Shown here in pieces: positions 37,463 through 45,908 of a DNA stretch of 64,000 nucleotides (the first letter of the stretch is position 1; the number at the start of each line of letters is the position of its first letter). The notes beneath the pieces are model-generated. The model saw nothing but the letters and a program-made list of their open reading frames with translations, did not search any database and was not told where the DNA came from. Origin of the DNA: Aureliella sp046290675. GTDB taxonomy: Bacteria; Planctomycetota; Planctomycetia; Pirellulales; Pirellulaceae. The stretch lies in NCBI GenBank assembly GCA_046290675.1, contig JBKAHA010000005.1, positions 310,001 to 374,000 on the forward strand, read 5' to 3'. Made by a program: the position numbers and the translations under genes.

Positions 37463-37673
37463 ATCGAAGCTCGTCGTTCAAATGTTCTCAATTGGCAGGG
37501 GCTTGCGCCCAGTCTTGATTCAGCCAGATTCTACCGGCGAATTGATTTCTGCGAAGAAGGCCATGCCGGCCAGATGTCCAACGTCACCCGCAGGCCGCTG
37601 AGGGGCTGGTTCGAGGGTGTGCGAGTGTAGATACCGCGATACATTGGGGGTTTCTCAACCCTGGGACGAGAAT

Positions 37674-38771
37674 TTGATTGATTTCCGCCAGCTTGTTTCT
37701 AACCGTCACCCAACGATCTGGCAGCGGCTGGTGCGTGTTTCGATGATACCGCTGGCGTTTCCCTATTGGCTGGCTGCAATTGCCAAAAATCGATTGTACG
37801 AGCATGGCCAGAAGGAAATCTTCGACAGTCCGCTTCCAACGATTTCAGTTGGCAATCTTTCTGTTGGAGGGACTGGCAAGAGCCCAATGGTGGCCTGGGT
37901 TGCTCGTTATCTGAGGAGTCGCGGTGTCCGAGTTGCATTGTTGAGCCGAGGCTATGGTCAGCTCGATGACGGTCGCAATGATGAGGCACTCGAATTGGAG
38001 CTGACGCTGCCTGATGTTCCACATCTGCAAAACCCTGACCGCATCGCTTCGGCAAGGCTCGCTGACGAAGAGCTTCAAATGCAGGCTTTGGTCTTGGATG
38101 ACGGATTCCAGCATCGCCGAATGGGGCGGGACCTTGAAATCGTGCTTTTGGACGCAAGCGAGCATCCCAGGACGCGTCACGTATTACCTTGGGGGCTGTT
38201 CCGCGAGCCTATCTCAGGGCTGCGACGCGCGGACGTCATTGTTCTTACGCGTGCGAGCCAGTCCGATTCTAAGGACCTTGACCGGCTGCGCGAGCAGATT
38301 TCGAATATCGCGAAACAAAAACCACTCTTGCTGAACGCAAATCACCAACCGAGAACGCTCCTTTCCGACAGTGGAAAACGACTGGAATGCTCGGAGCTAA
38401 AAGGAAAACGAGTCTTGGCGTTTAGCGGTATCGGACGACCCGACTCGTTTGTTTCCACCCTGGGATCGATGCAAGCCGAGGTGGTGGATAGCCGCGTTTG
38501 GCCAGATCATCACGCCTATCAACGCGAGGACATAGAGCAGCTGACTCAATGGGTTCGTAAACAAGATGCGATTGATTACGTCGTCTGCACTTTAAAGGAC
38601 CTCGTCAAGATCCGGTTGGAGACGATTGGGGGCACTCCATTGTTCGCCGTGGCAATCGAGATCCAATTCGAGTCCGATGGTGAGATGGCTTTCCAACAGA
38701 TGATCGATACCTGTATGGAACAAGGTCTTCCCCGCAGCGATGGTCTGGGGCACAACGCCGAACCACGCTAG
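37674..38771 (+). CDS. lpxK: Tetraacyldisaccharide 4'-kinase
   Basis: Phosphorylates the 4' position of the lipid A disaccharide at the inner membrane. The P-loop is SVGNLSVGGTGKSPMVAWVA, and the second family motif is LDDGFQHRRMGRDLEIVLLD. FSGIGRPDSF and the WPDHHAY segment match the C-terminal domain. The frame opens at a GTG at 37617, but I prefer the TTG at 37674: the family N-terminus begins about there, with the membrane helix near MIPLAFPYWLAAIA. That gives 365 residues. It is evidence that this organism makes lipid A and has an outer membrane. It stands alone, without other lpx genes. Confidence 0.92.
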   Translation: MIDFRQLVSNRHPTIWQRLVRVSMIPLAFPYWLAAIAKNRLYEHGQKEIFDSPLPTISVGNLSVGGTGKSPMVAWVARYLRSRGVRVALLSRGYGQLDDGRNDEALELELTLPDVPHLQNPDRIASARLADEELQMQALVLDDGFQHRRMGRDLEIVLLDASEHPRTRHVLPWGLFREPISGLRRADVIVLTRASQSDSKDLDRLREQISNIAKQKPLLLNANHQPRTLLSDSGKRLECSELKGKRVLAFSGIGRPDSFVSTLGSMQAEVVDSRVWPDHHAYQREDIEQLTQWVRKQDAIDYVVCTLKDLVKIRLETIGGTPLFAVAIEIQFESDGEMAFQQMIDTCMEQGLPRSDGLGHNAEPR

Positions 38772-38886
38772 GCGATAGTGCTTGGATGGTGCGTTCTGGG
38801 TAGAAGTTCTGAGCAGGGGCTCCAAAACAGAGCTCCCGTTCTCACTAATGAGTTGTCAGCTTGCGGCAATCGAAAACCGGGTGTGA

Positions 38887-38910
38887 AGTAACACGGAGCG
38901 ACGTGTTACT
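38887..38910. terminator. Hairpin between convergent lpxK and BON genes
   Basis: A perfect 9-bp stem (AGTAACACG with CGTGTTACT) and 6-nt loop, overlapping the stop codon of the BON-domain gene at 38906-38908. No T-run follows, so it may act as a weak bidirectional terminator or 3'-end stabiliser. Confidence 0.5.
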
Positions 38911-39124
38911 CAACACTTACCGAGTTCACGATGTGGAGTTTGCCAGCAGCCTCACGAACCGTTTCTTGTGCCATCTGTTTAGCGTAAAAACTGCGAACGC
39001 GACCTTGTAGTAAGACGCGATCTCCTTGCTGTTCCACCTTCACGCGACGAATCTCTGCAATCGGACTTTCCGAAAGTAAGATTCGGAGGCGGCCTGTTAC
39101 GTCGCGGTAACCAGAATCGATCAT
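38906..39124 (-). CDS. Small BON-domain protein
   Basis: About 72 residues if translation starts at the ATG at 39124; a TTG at 39160 would add 12. Nearly the whole protein is one BON domain: an alpha/beta pattern with the conserved glycine in VKVEQQGDRVLLQGRVRSFY, then a helix with KQMAQETVREA and the closing strand IVNSVSVE. BON domains bind membranes or lipids and are common in envelope-stress proteins. No signal peptide is seen, so a cytoplasmic or membrane-surface location is likely. It converges with lpxK. The short length matches single-BON proteins of planctomycetes. Confidence 0.7.
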   Translation of the reverse strand: MIDSGYRDVTGRLRILLSESPIAEIRRVKVEQQGDRVLLQGRVRSFYAKQMAQETVREAAGKLHIVNSVSVE

Positions 39125-39364
39125 GGGATCGGCCCATCCGTTGGGAAAAAGAAGTTGCAAATCCTTGCTGTGTCTCTTGTTGCAATCGCAAGTATCAACA
39201 TCTATTCCGCCCAGTCAATATAGAGATGCTCGGGTGAAATGACGCATCACGCAGAAGATAAGGCTTTGTGCATTTCTGGCGGTATTTCGTCTAATGGCGC
39301 AGTGATACGACCGGCGGTGCTAGCAATAGCCCGGTTCGGTTTTGGGCCTTGGCGAAAACATCTA
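39125..39364. other. Intergenic spacer upstream of the small-RNA candidate
   Basis: Forms the left part of a 642-bp divergent gap. I see no ORF with support; the promoter of the BON gene should be here. Confidence 0.35.
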
Positions 39365-39394
39365 TTGACCGCGTCGAGCCCCGCAACCTAAGGT
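39365..39394 (+). promoter_or_regulatory. Candidate sigma70 promoter
   Basis: TTGACC at 39365-39370 and TAAGGT at 39389-39394 are separated by 18 bp. The -35 is a 5/6 match and the -10 is weak. Transcription would start near 39401, exactly at the base of the structured region that follows. Confidence 0.35.
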
Positions 39395-39396
39395 TC

Positions 39397-39535
39397 GGTC
39401 ATCACGCGTTGAGAGAGCATGACGCGTGGTTGAGCGGTATGACCAGCCGCGCTCTGAATACACCGAAAAATTGCTCCCGGATCGTCTGAAGTCCTCCGCC
39501 CCCCTGGGACTCGTTCACAATCCGGGAGCTTTTTT
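39397..39535 (+). ncRNA. Candidate structured small RNA or leader with intrinsic terminator
   Basis: The stretch folds into two stems. The first pairs 39401-39409 with 39422-39430 (ATCACGCGT with ACGCGTGGT, one G-U), and GGTCAT at 39397-39402 can alternatively pair with ATGACC at 39439-39444. The second is a 10-bp stem, 39473-39482 with 39520-39529 (GCTCCCGGAT / ATCCGGGAGC), holding a 5-bp inner stem (AGTCC / GGACT) and followed by six T. A promoter-like pair precedes it. A transcript of about 135 nt ending here would be a small RNA; if read through, it would be a leader of the TolC-like gene 230 bp downstream. It matches no RNA family that I recognise. Confidence 0.4.
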
Positions 39536-39766
39536 CGTTTCTGCATCCGACTTCGAACTACATCGGATGGCGTTTCAGTGGCCGCACATCTTTTCCGTCT
39601 TCACCAAAGCACCTGTTCCGGTTTTTGGTTGCAACCGTGCCAAGCATGTTTGGGGACGTGTGATTGAAGATGAAGAACCAAATGATTCGATTTCACCCGC
39701 TGTATCGGTGTCGTCGCTACAAACGACACTTTCGGACGGCCAAGCGGTTTCAGGGTGAGCGAAGTT

Positions 39767-41122
39767 ATGCGAATAACCAAGGTGAGAGCCGACCATAGCT
39801 CGATCGTCTTGTTCGCGTCATTCGCCGTCTTTTCCATTGGTTGGAACGGCCCTCAGCGAGAGTTGCACGCCCAGATCGCTAGCGGGCTGAGTGGCTTCCA
39901 CTCGACTTCCGCTTCATCACGAAAGCATGAAGTCGTGCAAGCATCGAGTGGGGCAAACGCAACGTTGCTTCCCGAATTGGCTGAGAAATCCCAGGAGCGT
40001 ATGGTGACACTGGGGGTCGCGGAGCCTCTCCAGATTGATCCCAGTTACGTCCCGGTTCCTAACGATCTGCCGGCAATTGGCGGTCGCGATATTGCTTGCC
40101 GAACCGCGCAGAATTGGTTGCCAGCCCAGGTGCTCCGTCAGCGTGGGCGAACACTGGTCCAGCTGTATTGTGAAGAAGGCGAATGCGAGCGGCAAGCTGC
40201 TGCAGCTCTGGCGCGTTTTCTCGAATACCAGGCGAGACATCAGGAAGACATCGGTGCAGCCAGTGCGTTGAAGGCTTACTACACCCGGATTGCATTGCAG
40301 GAACAACTGAACTTGCTCGAACGTTCTTTGAGCTACGTGAACGGCGAGGCGGAAAAACAAGAAGTCGCAATGGAAGAGGGACTGCCAGCAGGCGTCGACT
40401 TATCCAGCTTTGCGCGACGGCGTCTTGAAATTGAAGATAAGCGACTTCAAATCGTATCCAAAGATCGACAGCTTCGATGCTTGCTGACGCAACTCGCTGG
40501 CTACGACTACGAATTAGGAGAGGTTCGCCAGGAGAGTCTTGTCATCGTTTCCGTTGCCATTGATTGCACCAATCTAAAGGCATTTGCGTTGGCTCAGCGG
40601 CAAGACCTCGCTGGATGGCAACACCTTGCGTGCGATGTGAATGAGACTTCCGCTCCGATATTCTTGAAGATGATCGGGACTGTGGTTGGGAGTTGGGGAA
40701 TTCCGTTACCGGCGGTGGGGGGGCTTAAGGCTTTGCTGTGCCCTCCGGACTACTCTTGCCTCGCTGCCAACTTGAAGCGCGAACTCGATATGACCGTCGA
40801 AACGCATCGCCGTTGGATCTGCCAGGCTGTAGACGAAAAATGCTCAGCACTGGAACTGGCGTATCAGCGGGCGGAAATCGCCCAGCAAATGGTCGACAGT
40901 TGGCGAAAACGAATCGAGCAGTTGGAGACGCTTGAACGCAGTGGTGAGGCTCCAGCTGCTGAGTTGGCTGAGGCTCGCACTTCTTTGTTGCTGGCGGAAG
41001 CCGATGCAATTGAACGTCGACTTGCCGCGAAAACCGCCGAAGTCGAATTATCGGAAGCGGTTGGTGGCTTAGCAGGCCGTTGTTGCCAAGGTCGTCCATG
41101 GTTGATGACAGGCTTTGAGTAG
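39767..41122 (+). CDS. Exported TolC-like coiled-coil protein
   Basis: A 451-residue protein. The ATG at 39767 leads into a signal peptide (about residues 13-35, ending near LHAQ); a GTG at 39755 is the alternative. Two long helical stretches separated by a beta/loop part recall the TolC duplication: GECERQAAAALARFLEYQAR and following, then ALELAYQRAEIAQQMVDSWR up to a final segment of LLLAEADAIERRLAAKTAEV. The similarity is structural, and the strand regions of true TolC are weak, so this may be a reduced relative. Cysteines are frequent (about 12), unusual for TolC. Function unknown. Confidence 0.7.
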   Translation: MRITKVRADHSSIVLFASFAVFSIGWNGPQRELHAQIASGLSGFHSTSASSRKHEVVQASSGANATLLPELAEKSQERMVTLGVAEPLQIDPSYVPVPNDLPAIGGRDIACRTAQNWLPAQVLRQRGRTLVQLYCEEGECERQAAAALARFLEYQARHQEDIGAASALKAYYTRIALQEQLNLLERSLSYVNGEAEKQEVAMEEGLPAGVDLSSFARRRLEIEDKRLQIVSKDRQLRCLLTQLAGYDYELGEVRQESLVIVSVAIDCTNLKAFALAQRQDLAGWQHLACDVNETSAPIFLKMIGTVVGSWGIPLPAVGGLKALLCPPDYSCLAANLKRELDMTVETHRRWICQAVDEKCSALELAYQRAEIAQQMVDSWRKRIEQLETLERSGEAPAAELAEARTSLLLAEADAIERRLAAKTAEVELSEAVGGLAGRCCQGRPWLMTGFE

Positions 41123-41359
41123 GCCATCCGGCACGGGCGATCCGTTTGGCAAGTCGTCTGTCGGCGGCGGCCTACGATTCGCAACATGTGCTTGCTACTA
41201 GGCCGTCGCATCGCAAACAGATCGGCCATCAACTCTCCCGAACGCGGCCTGGGCCAGTTAGACTCTGCACTATTAATTTGGTCACCTGCTCTCGGTTCCC
41301 TTCGCGGATTTCGGGTAACTAGGTAGCCCCCGAGACGCCTTGCTGCACAGTGAAGATCG

Positions 41360-42433
41360 ATGTCTGGAAATACCTTTGGCAAATCATTTTGCGTCACGAC
41401 TTTCGGGGAAAGCCACGGATTGGCCTTGGGATGCGTTGTTGATGGGTGCCCACCTGGGCTAGAGCTTTCCGAATCGGATTTGCAAATCGACCTGGACCGT
41501 CGCCGTCCCGGACAATCTCGATATACGACCCAGAGAAAAGAGCCCGATGAAGTCAAAATCCTCTCGGGTGTTTTCGAAGGCAAGACGACAGGCACGCCGA
41601 TTGGCTTGGTGATCGAGAATCAAGATCAACGCTCCAAGGATTACTCCGAGATCAAGGACAAGTATCGGCCAGCTCACGCGGATTTGACCTATGACCGAAA
41701 ATACGGCTTTCGCGACTATCGAGGGGGAGGCCGGGCATCTGCTCGTGAAACGAGCATGCGAGTGGCTGCTGGCGCGATCGCCAAGAAGTATCTGAAGTCT
41801 CGATATGGCATCCAGATTCGCGGCTATCTATCGCAGCTTGGTCCGCTGAAACCCAAACGGCACGATTGGGAATTTGTCGAGAAGAACCCGTTCTTTTTCC
41901 CTGATCCTGATCAAATCGGTGATCTGGAAGGCTTCATGACCAAGTTGACAAAAGAAGGCGATTCGATCGGCGCCAAACTGACTGTGGTCGCCGAGAAGGT
42001 ACCGGCTGGTTGGGGAGAGCCCGTATTCGATAAGTTGGATGCAGATATCGCTCACGCATTGATGAGCATCAATGCTGTGAGAGCTGTCGAACTCGGAGAT
42101 GGGGTCCAAGTTGTGGAACAGCGGGGCAGCCAGCATCGCGATGAAATGACTCGAGATGGGTTCGCGTCGAATTCGGCTGGTGGAACCCTCGGAGGCATCT
42201 CGAGTGGTCAGGATGTGGTCGCCCACATCGCTTTGAAGCCAACTTCCAGCCTACGGATACCAGGGAAGACGGTGGATCGCAGCGGTGAAGAAGTCGAGGT
42301 TGTCACCAAAGGACGCCACGATCCCTGCGTAGGCATCCGAGCCGTGCCGATCGCCGAGGCGATGCTGGCGCTCGTCCTCGTTGATCATTGTCTTCGAGAT
42401 CGAGGTCAGAACGCCGATGTTGTGCGGCCGTGA
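41360..42433 (+). CDS. aroC: Chorismate synthase
   Basis: Converts EPSP to chorismate, the last shared step of aromatic amino-acid synthesis, using reduced FMN. The 357 residues fit the family. Diagnostic motifs are MSGNTFGKSFCVTTFGESHG at the start, DLDRRRPGQSRYTTQR, EVKILSGVFEGKTTGTPIGL, DYRGGGRASARET near the FMN site, and ASNSAGGTLGGISSGQDVVA, with DPCVGIRAVPIAEAM near the end. The ATG at 41360 gives the conserved N-terminus. No other aro gene is nearby. It converges with the gene at 42498 across 64 bp. Confidence 0.97.
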   Translation: MSGNTFGKSFCVTTFGESHGLALGCVVDGCPPGLELSESDLQIDLDRRRPGQSRYTTQRKEPDEVKILSGVFEGKTTGTPIGLVIENQDQRSKDYSEIKDKYRPAHADLTYDRKYGFRDYRGGGRASARETSMRVAAGAIAKKYLKSRYGIQIRGYLSQLGPLKPKRHDWEFVEKNPFFFPDPDQIGDLEGFMTKLTKEGDSIGAKLTVVAEKVPAGWGEPVFDKLDADIAHALMSINAVRAVELGDGVQVVEQRGSQHRDEMTRDGFASNSAGGTLGGISSGQDVVAHIALKPTSSLRIPGKTVDRSGEEVEVVTKGRHDPCVGIRAVPIAEAMLALVLVDHCLRDRGQNADVVRP

Positions 42434-42497
42434 ATTGCCTTCGGTGCGTGGTATTCTTCTGCCAGCTCGAACGTCCTAGATCCTTGCCGGCTTTCGA

Positions 42498-43466
42498 CTA
42501 ATCAGCGAGCGTAGGCGTTGTGATTTGAAACAGCGGGCAGGGCGCGAACTCGCTTGTCAGATACAGCTTCTTGCCATTGGGAGTGAAGCAGATGCTCTCT
42601 CCCTGCTTGCGACTTGGCAATTCAAAAGCAGCGTGCTCTAAGCCGTCGGGGTGACTCCACCCTTCAGAATGTTCGGGACGGGAAAGCAAGGTGCCGGCGC
42701 CATAGGTGCAAATCGCCAATCGATTGCCCCGCGGATTGATGTCGGCTCCTGTTACCAGCGGCAGTGTTAGTGTCTGTCTGGCAACCGCGGAGCGAGGTGC
42801 ACGACGTGGAAGAGCGGGAAGTTTCGCATCTGGAACCGATTGGGCTTTTGGGCTCGATGTCAGCGGGACCTCGAATAGCCGGCAGCGGAGCAACTCTTTG
42901 GTGGCAAGTAGAAAAGCATCGCGACGAGGGTCGTAGGCGAGCGCTTCACAATTCACAGGGCCTGTCGGATAAGAGACTGTTAAAGTGCAGATTGGCTCGA
43001 TTTTCTTCTTTGGGATCTTGGGGCTCCGACTTGCGTCACTGCGCCGATCGGTCAAGCGATCGAGTTGCGGTTCCTCGTAGACCTGAATCAGGACTTCTTT
43101 TCGGCGACCGAGATTATCCCCCACATCGCCGACGGCAATGAAGCTTTTATCTGCTCGGCGAAAGCAGCAAAGATCCTCCCAATCGATGGCTTTGATACTT
43201 GTGGAGGTGAACGTCGCCAGGGGCTGACCAGCGGCTGAGAAAGCGAATAGGCGCGGCTGATCTCCGGAATCGTTGTGGCTCCAGATCACTCCACTTGATG
43301 GCGAGACTCCGACACCGCTGCTTTCGATCAGCTCGTCATGCATCAGAAATACGGCAGGTTCATCGCCCTTAAGAATTGGTAATGGCCCTAGGTTGAGCGT
43401 GAAAAATGCGACAATCGACGTCAAAAAGACGCGATCGTTTGGCCCATAAGGGTGGTTCTTGGTCAT
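42498..43466 (-). CDS. Exported protein of unknown function, possible beta-propeller
   Basis: The frame opens at 43583, but the ATG at 43466 (MTKNHPYGPN) precedes a hydrophobic export segment at about residues 14-30, giving 322 residues. Repeated beta-strand blocks such as GVSPSSGVIWSHNDSGDQPR, AIDWEDLCCFRRADKSFIAV, NCEALAYDPRRDAFLLATK and GESICFTPNGKKLYLTSE resemble blades of a propeller of the kind found in SdiA-regulated or esterase-like lipoproteins. The AIDWEDL and YVGDNxxRR-like GDVGDNLGRR motifs support that comparison. No enzymatic residues can be named. It lies between aroC (convergent) and the divergent DUF1559 gene. Confidence 0.7.
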   Translation of the reverse strand: MTKNHPYGPNDRVFLTSIVAFFTLNLGPLPILKGDEPAVFLMHDELIESSGVGVSPSSGVIWSHNDSGDQPRLFAFSAAGQPLATFTSTSIKAIDWEDLCCFRRADKSFIAVGDVGDNLGRRKEVLIQVYEEPQLDRLTDRRSDASRSPKIPKKKIEPICTLTVSYPTGPVNCEALAYDPRRDAFLLATKELLRCRLFEVPLTSSPKAQSVPDAKLPALPRRAPRSAVARQTLTLPLVTGADINPRGNRLAICTYGAGTLLSRPEHSEGWSHPDGLEHAAFELPSRKQGESICFTPNGKKLYLTSEFAPCPLFQITTPTLAD

Positions 43467-43712
43467 GGGTTTGGCCGTTACGTAACTTTTAGGGGAATCT
43501 TTTTGCCGCCGTTGTTGTCGAAAATGGCGTAGATTGATAGACTGGTGCGGAAGTATCGCCGAAAGAACGCTTATCTCGTACACGCTTCTGCGAAGAAGCT
43601 CTGGCGATACTCCCTAGTCAAATAGCTTACGCGGTTTTGCGATACTCTTCTTCTGCGGCCGCTTAGCCAACGTTGGTTGTTTTTTTTCGTTTCCTGTTCC
43701 TGGAGGTGACCT

Positions 43713-44849
43713 ATGCGTCAATCTTTACGGAAGGGTGGTTTCACACTCGTGGAATTGCTCGTCGTGATTGCCATTATTGGCATTCTTGTCGGACTGCTGT
43801 TGCCAGCCGTCCAAGCAGCACGTGAAGCTGCTCGTCGTATGCAGTGTCAGAACAATCTGAAACAGCTTGGTCTTGCTGCTCACAACTATGAAAGCGCAAA
43901 CCGCAAGTTCCCATACCGTCAGGGTGGAACTGAGGGCCCTCCAGGCAACCGTGGTCGCTTGAGTGGTTTCATCACCATTCTGCCTTACATCGAAGGTGGA
44001 AACATCTGGAACCAGATCGCTGCTGGTGACATCGCGAATGGTATTCCTCCGCAAGGCGGTAATGGCTGGGGAGCTTGGGGGCCTTGGAATTTGGCACCTA
44101 CATTCATGAAGTGCCCATCGGACCCTGAAGCAAACAATGGTAACCGAGCTCACTCGTACCGTATGTGCATCGGTGGTAACGGCCGTGCTATGGGTTGGTC
44201 GAACTGGGGTGGAAACTCCATCAACCAAACCGGTAACACGAGTGGTCTATTCGGTCACGGTTTCGCCGCTTCTCAAGGATGGCGTCAAGGCGCTGGTCAC
44301 CAGAAGCACGGTAGCATCAGCGACGGTACATCGAACTCTCTGATGTACTCTGAGCGTTTGGTAGCTTCGACACCTTACGTAAACAACGCTGTTACTGTTA
44401 ATCCAAACGATCAGTGGAACTTCCGTTCGACTCAGTGCGAAATGCCTGGCATCGAGAACAACCCTGCGTTGTGCTTGACTGCGACCAACGGCGTATTCGT
44501 TAACCCGAACACGGTTAGCCGAGTTCAAGGTAACGGCGGTAAGGTTTGGCACGATGGTCACCCTAACTATGTTGCATTCAACTGTATCTTGGGGCCAAAC
44601 AAGCCTTCTTGTATCACTGGTAACCTGAACTGGGGTGACGCGGCTCCTGCCATCATTCCACCAACCAGTAACCACACCGGCGGTGTTAACGCTGCCATGT
44701 GCGACGGTTCAGTTCAGTTCTTCAGTGACGGAATTGACACCGGTGATTTGACCGTTCCTGCGAACCAAGCCCAAGGCGCAAGTCCTTACGGTGTTTGGGG
44801 TGCTCTCGGTACGATCGCCGGAGGTGAAGTTAACCAATGGCAGCAGTAA
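43713..44849 (+). CDS. DUF1559 prepilin-like surface protein
   Basis: A 378-residue planctomycete DUF1559 protein. The N-terminus carries a type IV prepilin signal: GG|FTLVELLVVIAIIGIL, with cleavage after Gly9 and the conserved Glu at mature position 5. This is followed by the family signature LLPAVQAAREAARRMQCQNN. The C-terminus has the NHTGGVNAAMCDGSVQFFSD box typical of the family. A strong ribosome-binding site GGAGGTGA lies 3 bp before the ATG, unlike most genes here, and suggests high expression. A terminator hairpin follows. The next gene is the matching lipoprotein. Such proteins are thought to form pseudopilins or surface structures; this is unproven. Confidence 0.95.
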   Translation: MRQSLRKGGFTLVELLVVIAIIGILVGLLLPAVQAAREAARRMQCQNNLKQLGLAAHNYESANRKFPYRQGGTEGPPGNRGRLSGFITILPYIEGGNIWNQIAAGDIANGIPPQGGNGWGAWGPWNLAPTFMKCPSDPEANNGNRAHSYRMCIGGNGRAMGWSNWGGNSINQTGNTSGLFGHGFAASQGWRQGAGHQKHGSISDGTSNSLMYSERLVASTPYVNNAVTVNPNDQWNFRSTQCEMPGIENNPALCLTATNGVFVNPNTVSRVQGNGGKVWHDGHPNYVAFNCILGPNKPSCITGNLNWGDAAPAIIPPTSNHTGGVNAAMCDGSVQFFSDGIDTGDLTVPANQAQGASPYGVWGALGTIAGGEVNQWQQ

Positions 44850-44885
44850 GCTGAGCTTGATGCTCGTTTAAGCTGACTCAATAGA

Positions 44886-44920
44886 AGAGCGAGACCCCTG
44901 GCGGTTTCGCTCTTTTTTTT
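44886..44920 (+). terminator. Intrinsic terminator of the DUF1559 gene
   Basis: An 11-bp stem (7 perfect outer pairs AGAGCGA/TCGCTCT, one G-U, then three more pairs) closes a 6-nt loop and is followed by eight or more T. It ends the transcript 37 bp past the stop. Confidence 0.92.
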
Positions 44921-45065
44921 TATGCTTTTGTGGGAATACGTGATCTCTGGATCTTGTCATGTTCTCGTTCGCTTCGGTTGCGGACGAACCTGCCACGAGC
45001 GAGATCTTAAATGTAACTAGGGGTGTTTCAAGCGAGACGTAAAGCTTGTCCCAAGGGAGATGTTC

Positions 45066-45584
45066 ATGATTAGATTTATTGCATTGTTATTGCCATTAGC
45101 ATTGGTCGTCGGATGCGGTGGAGATTCAAATCCTCCGACGGAACCGGTTACAGGTACCGTAACTCTTGATGGGCAGCCATTCGAAGGCGCGGTCATCACA
45201 TTCAAGCCAGATGACTCATCGAATCGATCGGCGGTTGCAACTTCTCAGGCCGACGGAACCTATGCTCTAACAACCTTTGCTTCCGGTGATGGAGCGCAGA
45301 TTGGGACCTACAAGATCATGGTCTTCAAATACGATCTGCCCGACGGTGGTCAGAACCCCTATGAACAAGGTCAGGACGCGGGCGAAATCAAGGAGATGAC
45401 CCAAGAAGAAGAGCTGGCTGCTATGGAATCCGGCTATTCTGAAGCGGACGCTGGTCCTCAGGGCAAAGAGAAGAAGGCAAAGAACTTCCTTCCTGAGAAG
45501 TACGCGGACGTCACCACCTCTGGTTTGACCTACGAGGTTGTCGCTGGCGGCGGCGAGATGAATATTGAGCTGACTAGCAAGTAG
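45066..45584 (+). CDS. Lipoprotein with transthyretin-like/carboxypeptidase-regulatory-like fold
   Basis: A 172-residue lipoprotein. The second of two ATGs (45066) is chosen because AAGGGAGA at 45053-45060 lies 5 bp upstream. The lipobox LVVGC puts the lipidated cysteine at residue 17. After a short linker comes GTVTLDGQPFEGAVITFKP, the repeat common in planctomycete lipoproteins that follow DUF1559 genes, and an acidic Lys/Glu stretch near residues 105-140. A separate terminator follows the gene and another precedes it, so it has its own transcript. Role unknown; it may be a surface partner of the DUF1559 protein. Confidence 0.85.
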   Translation: MIRFIALLLPLALVVGCGGDSNPPTEPVTGTVTLDGQPFEGAVITFKPDDSSNRSAVATSQADGTYALTTFASGDGAQIGTYKIMVFKYDLPDGGQNPYEQGQDAGEIKEMTQEEELAAMESGYSEADAGPQGKEKKAKNFLPEKYADVTTSGLTYEVVAGGGEMNIELTSK

Positions 45585-45619
45585 AGTTCATCCCCGGATC
45601 CCGGTGTGAAAATCATTTA

Positions 45620-45652
45620 AAGCCTCCTGTGTTTCCAGGAGGCTTTTTTTTT
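45620..45652 (+). terminator. Intrinsic terminator of the lipoprotein gene
   Basis: A perfect 10-bp stem (AAGCCTCCTG with CAGGAGGCTT), 6-nt loop and a run of nine T, 36 bp past the stop. Confidence 0.95.
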
Positions 45653-45908
45653 GGCGTTAGGGGCAATTTGCATCGCAAATACGAAGCATGGCATTCGCCG
45701 AGAACCTATACGACCTACAGACAGAAAATGCTGGTGGTTGATCTGCGGATAGGGAAACACGGGATTCCCCCGCACGACTGTATGTTGTCGAATTGAGATT
45801 TGCGGTTCTGGGTCGAATACAGGCGTGTGCGCACGCGTGGGCTGTCGTCTCTGTCTGACGTCTGTCTATAGAATTTCGTTTTGAGGCACTTTTGGACTCG
45901 GTAGGGTG
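45653..45908. other. Intergenic gap upstream of the 227-residue protein
   Basis: About 256 bp without ORF, hairpin or repeat that I can support. The promoter of the following gene should lie here. Together with the terminator the non-coding stretch is 324 bp. Confidence 0.35.

Noticed and set aside
39426..39758. 110-codon plus-strand frame, and a D-arm-like GGTTGAGCGG...GACC suggesting a tRNA
   Set aside because: The frame runs through the hairpin and terminator of the small-RNA candidate. No anticodon stem, T-loop (GTTCRANYC) or acceptor stem could be aligned for a tRNA.
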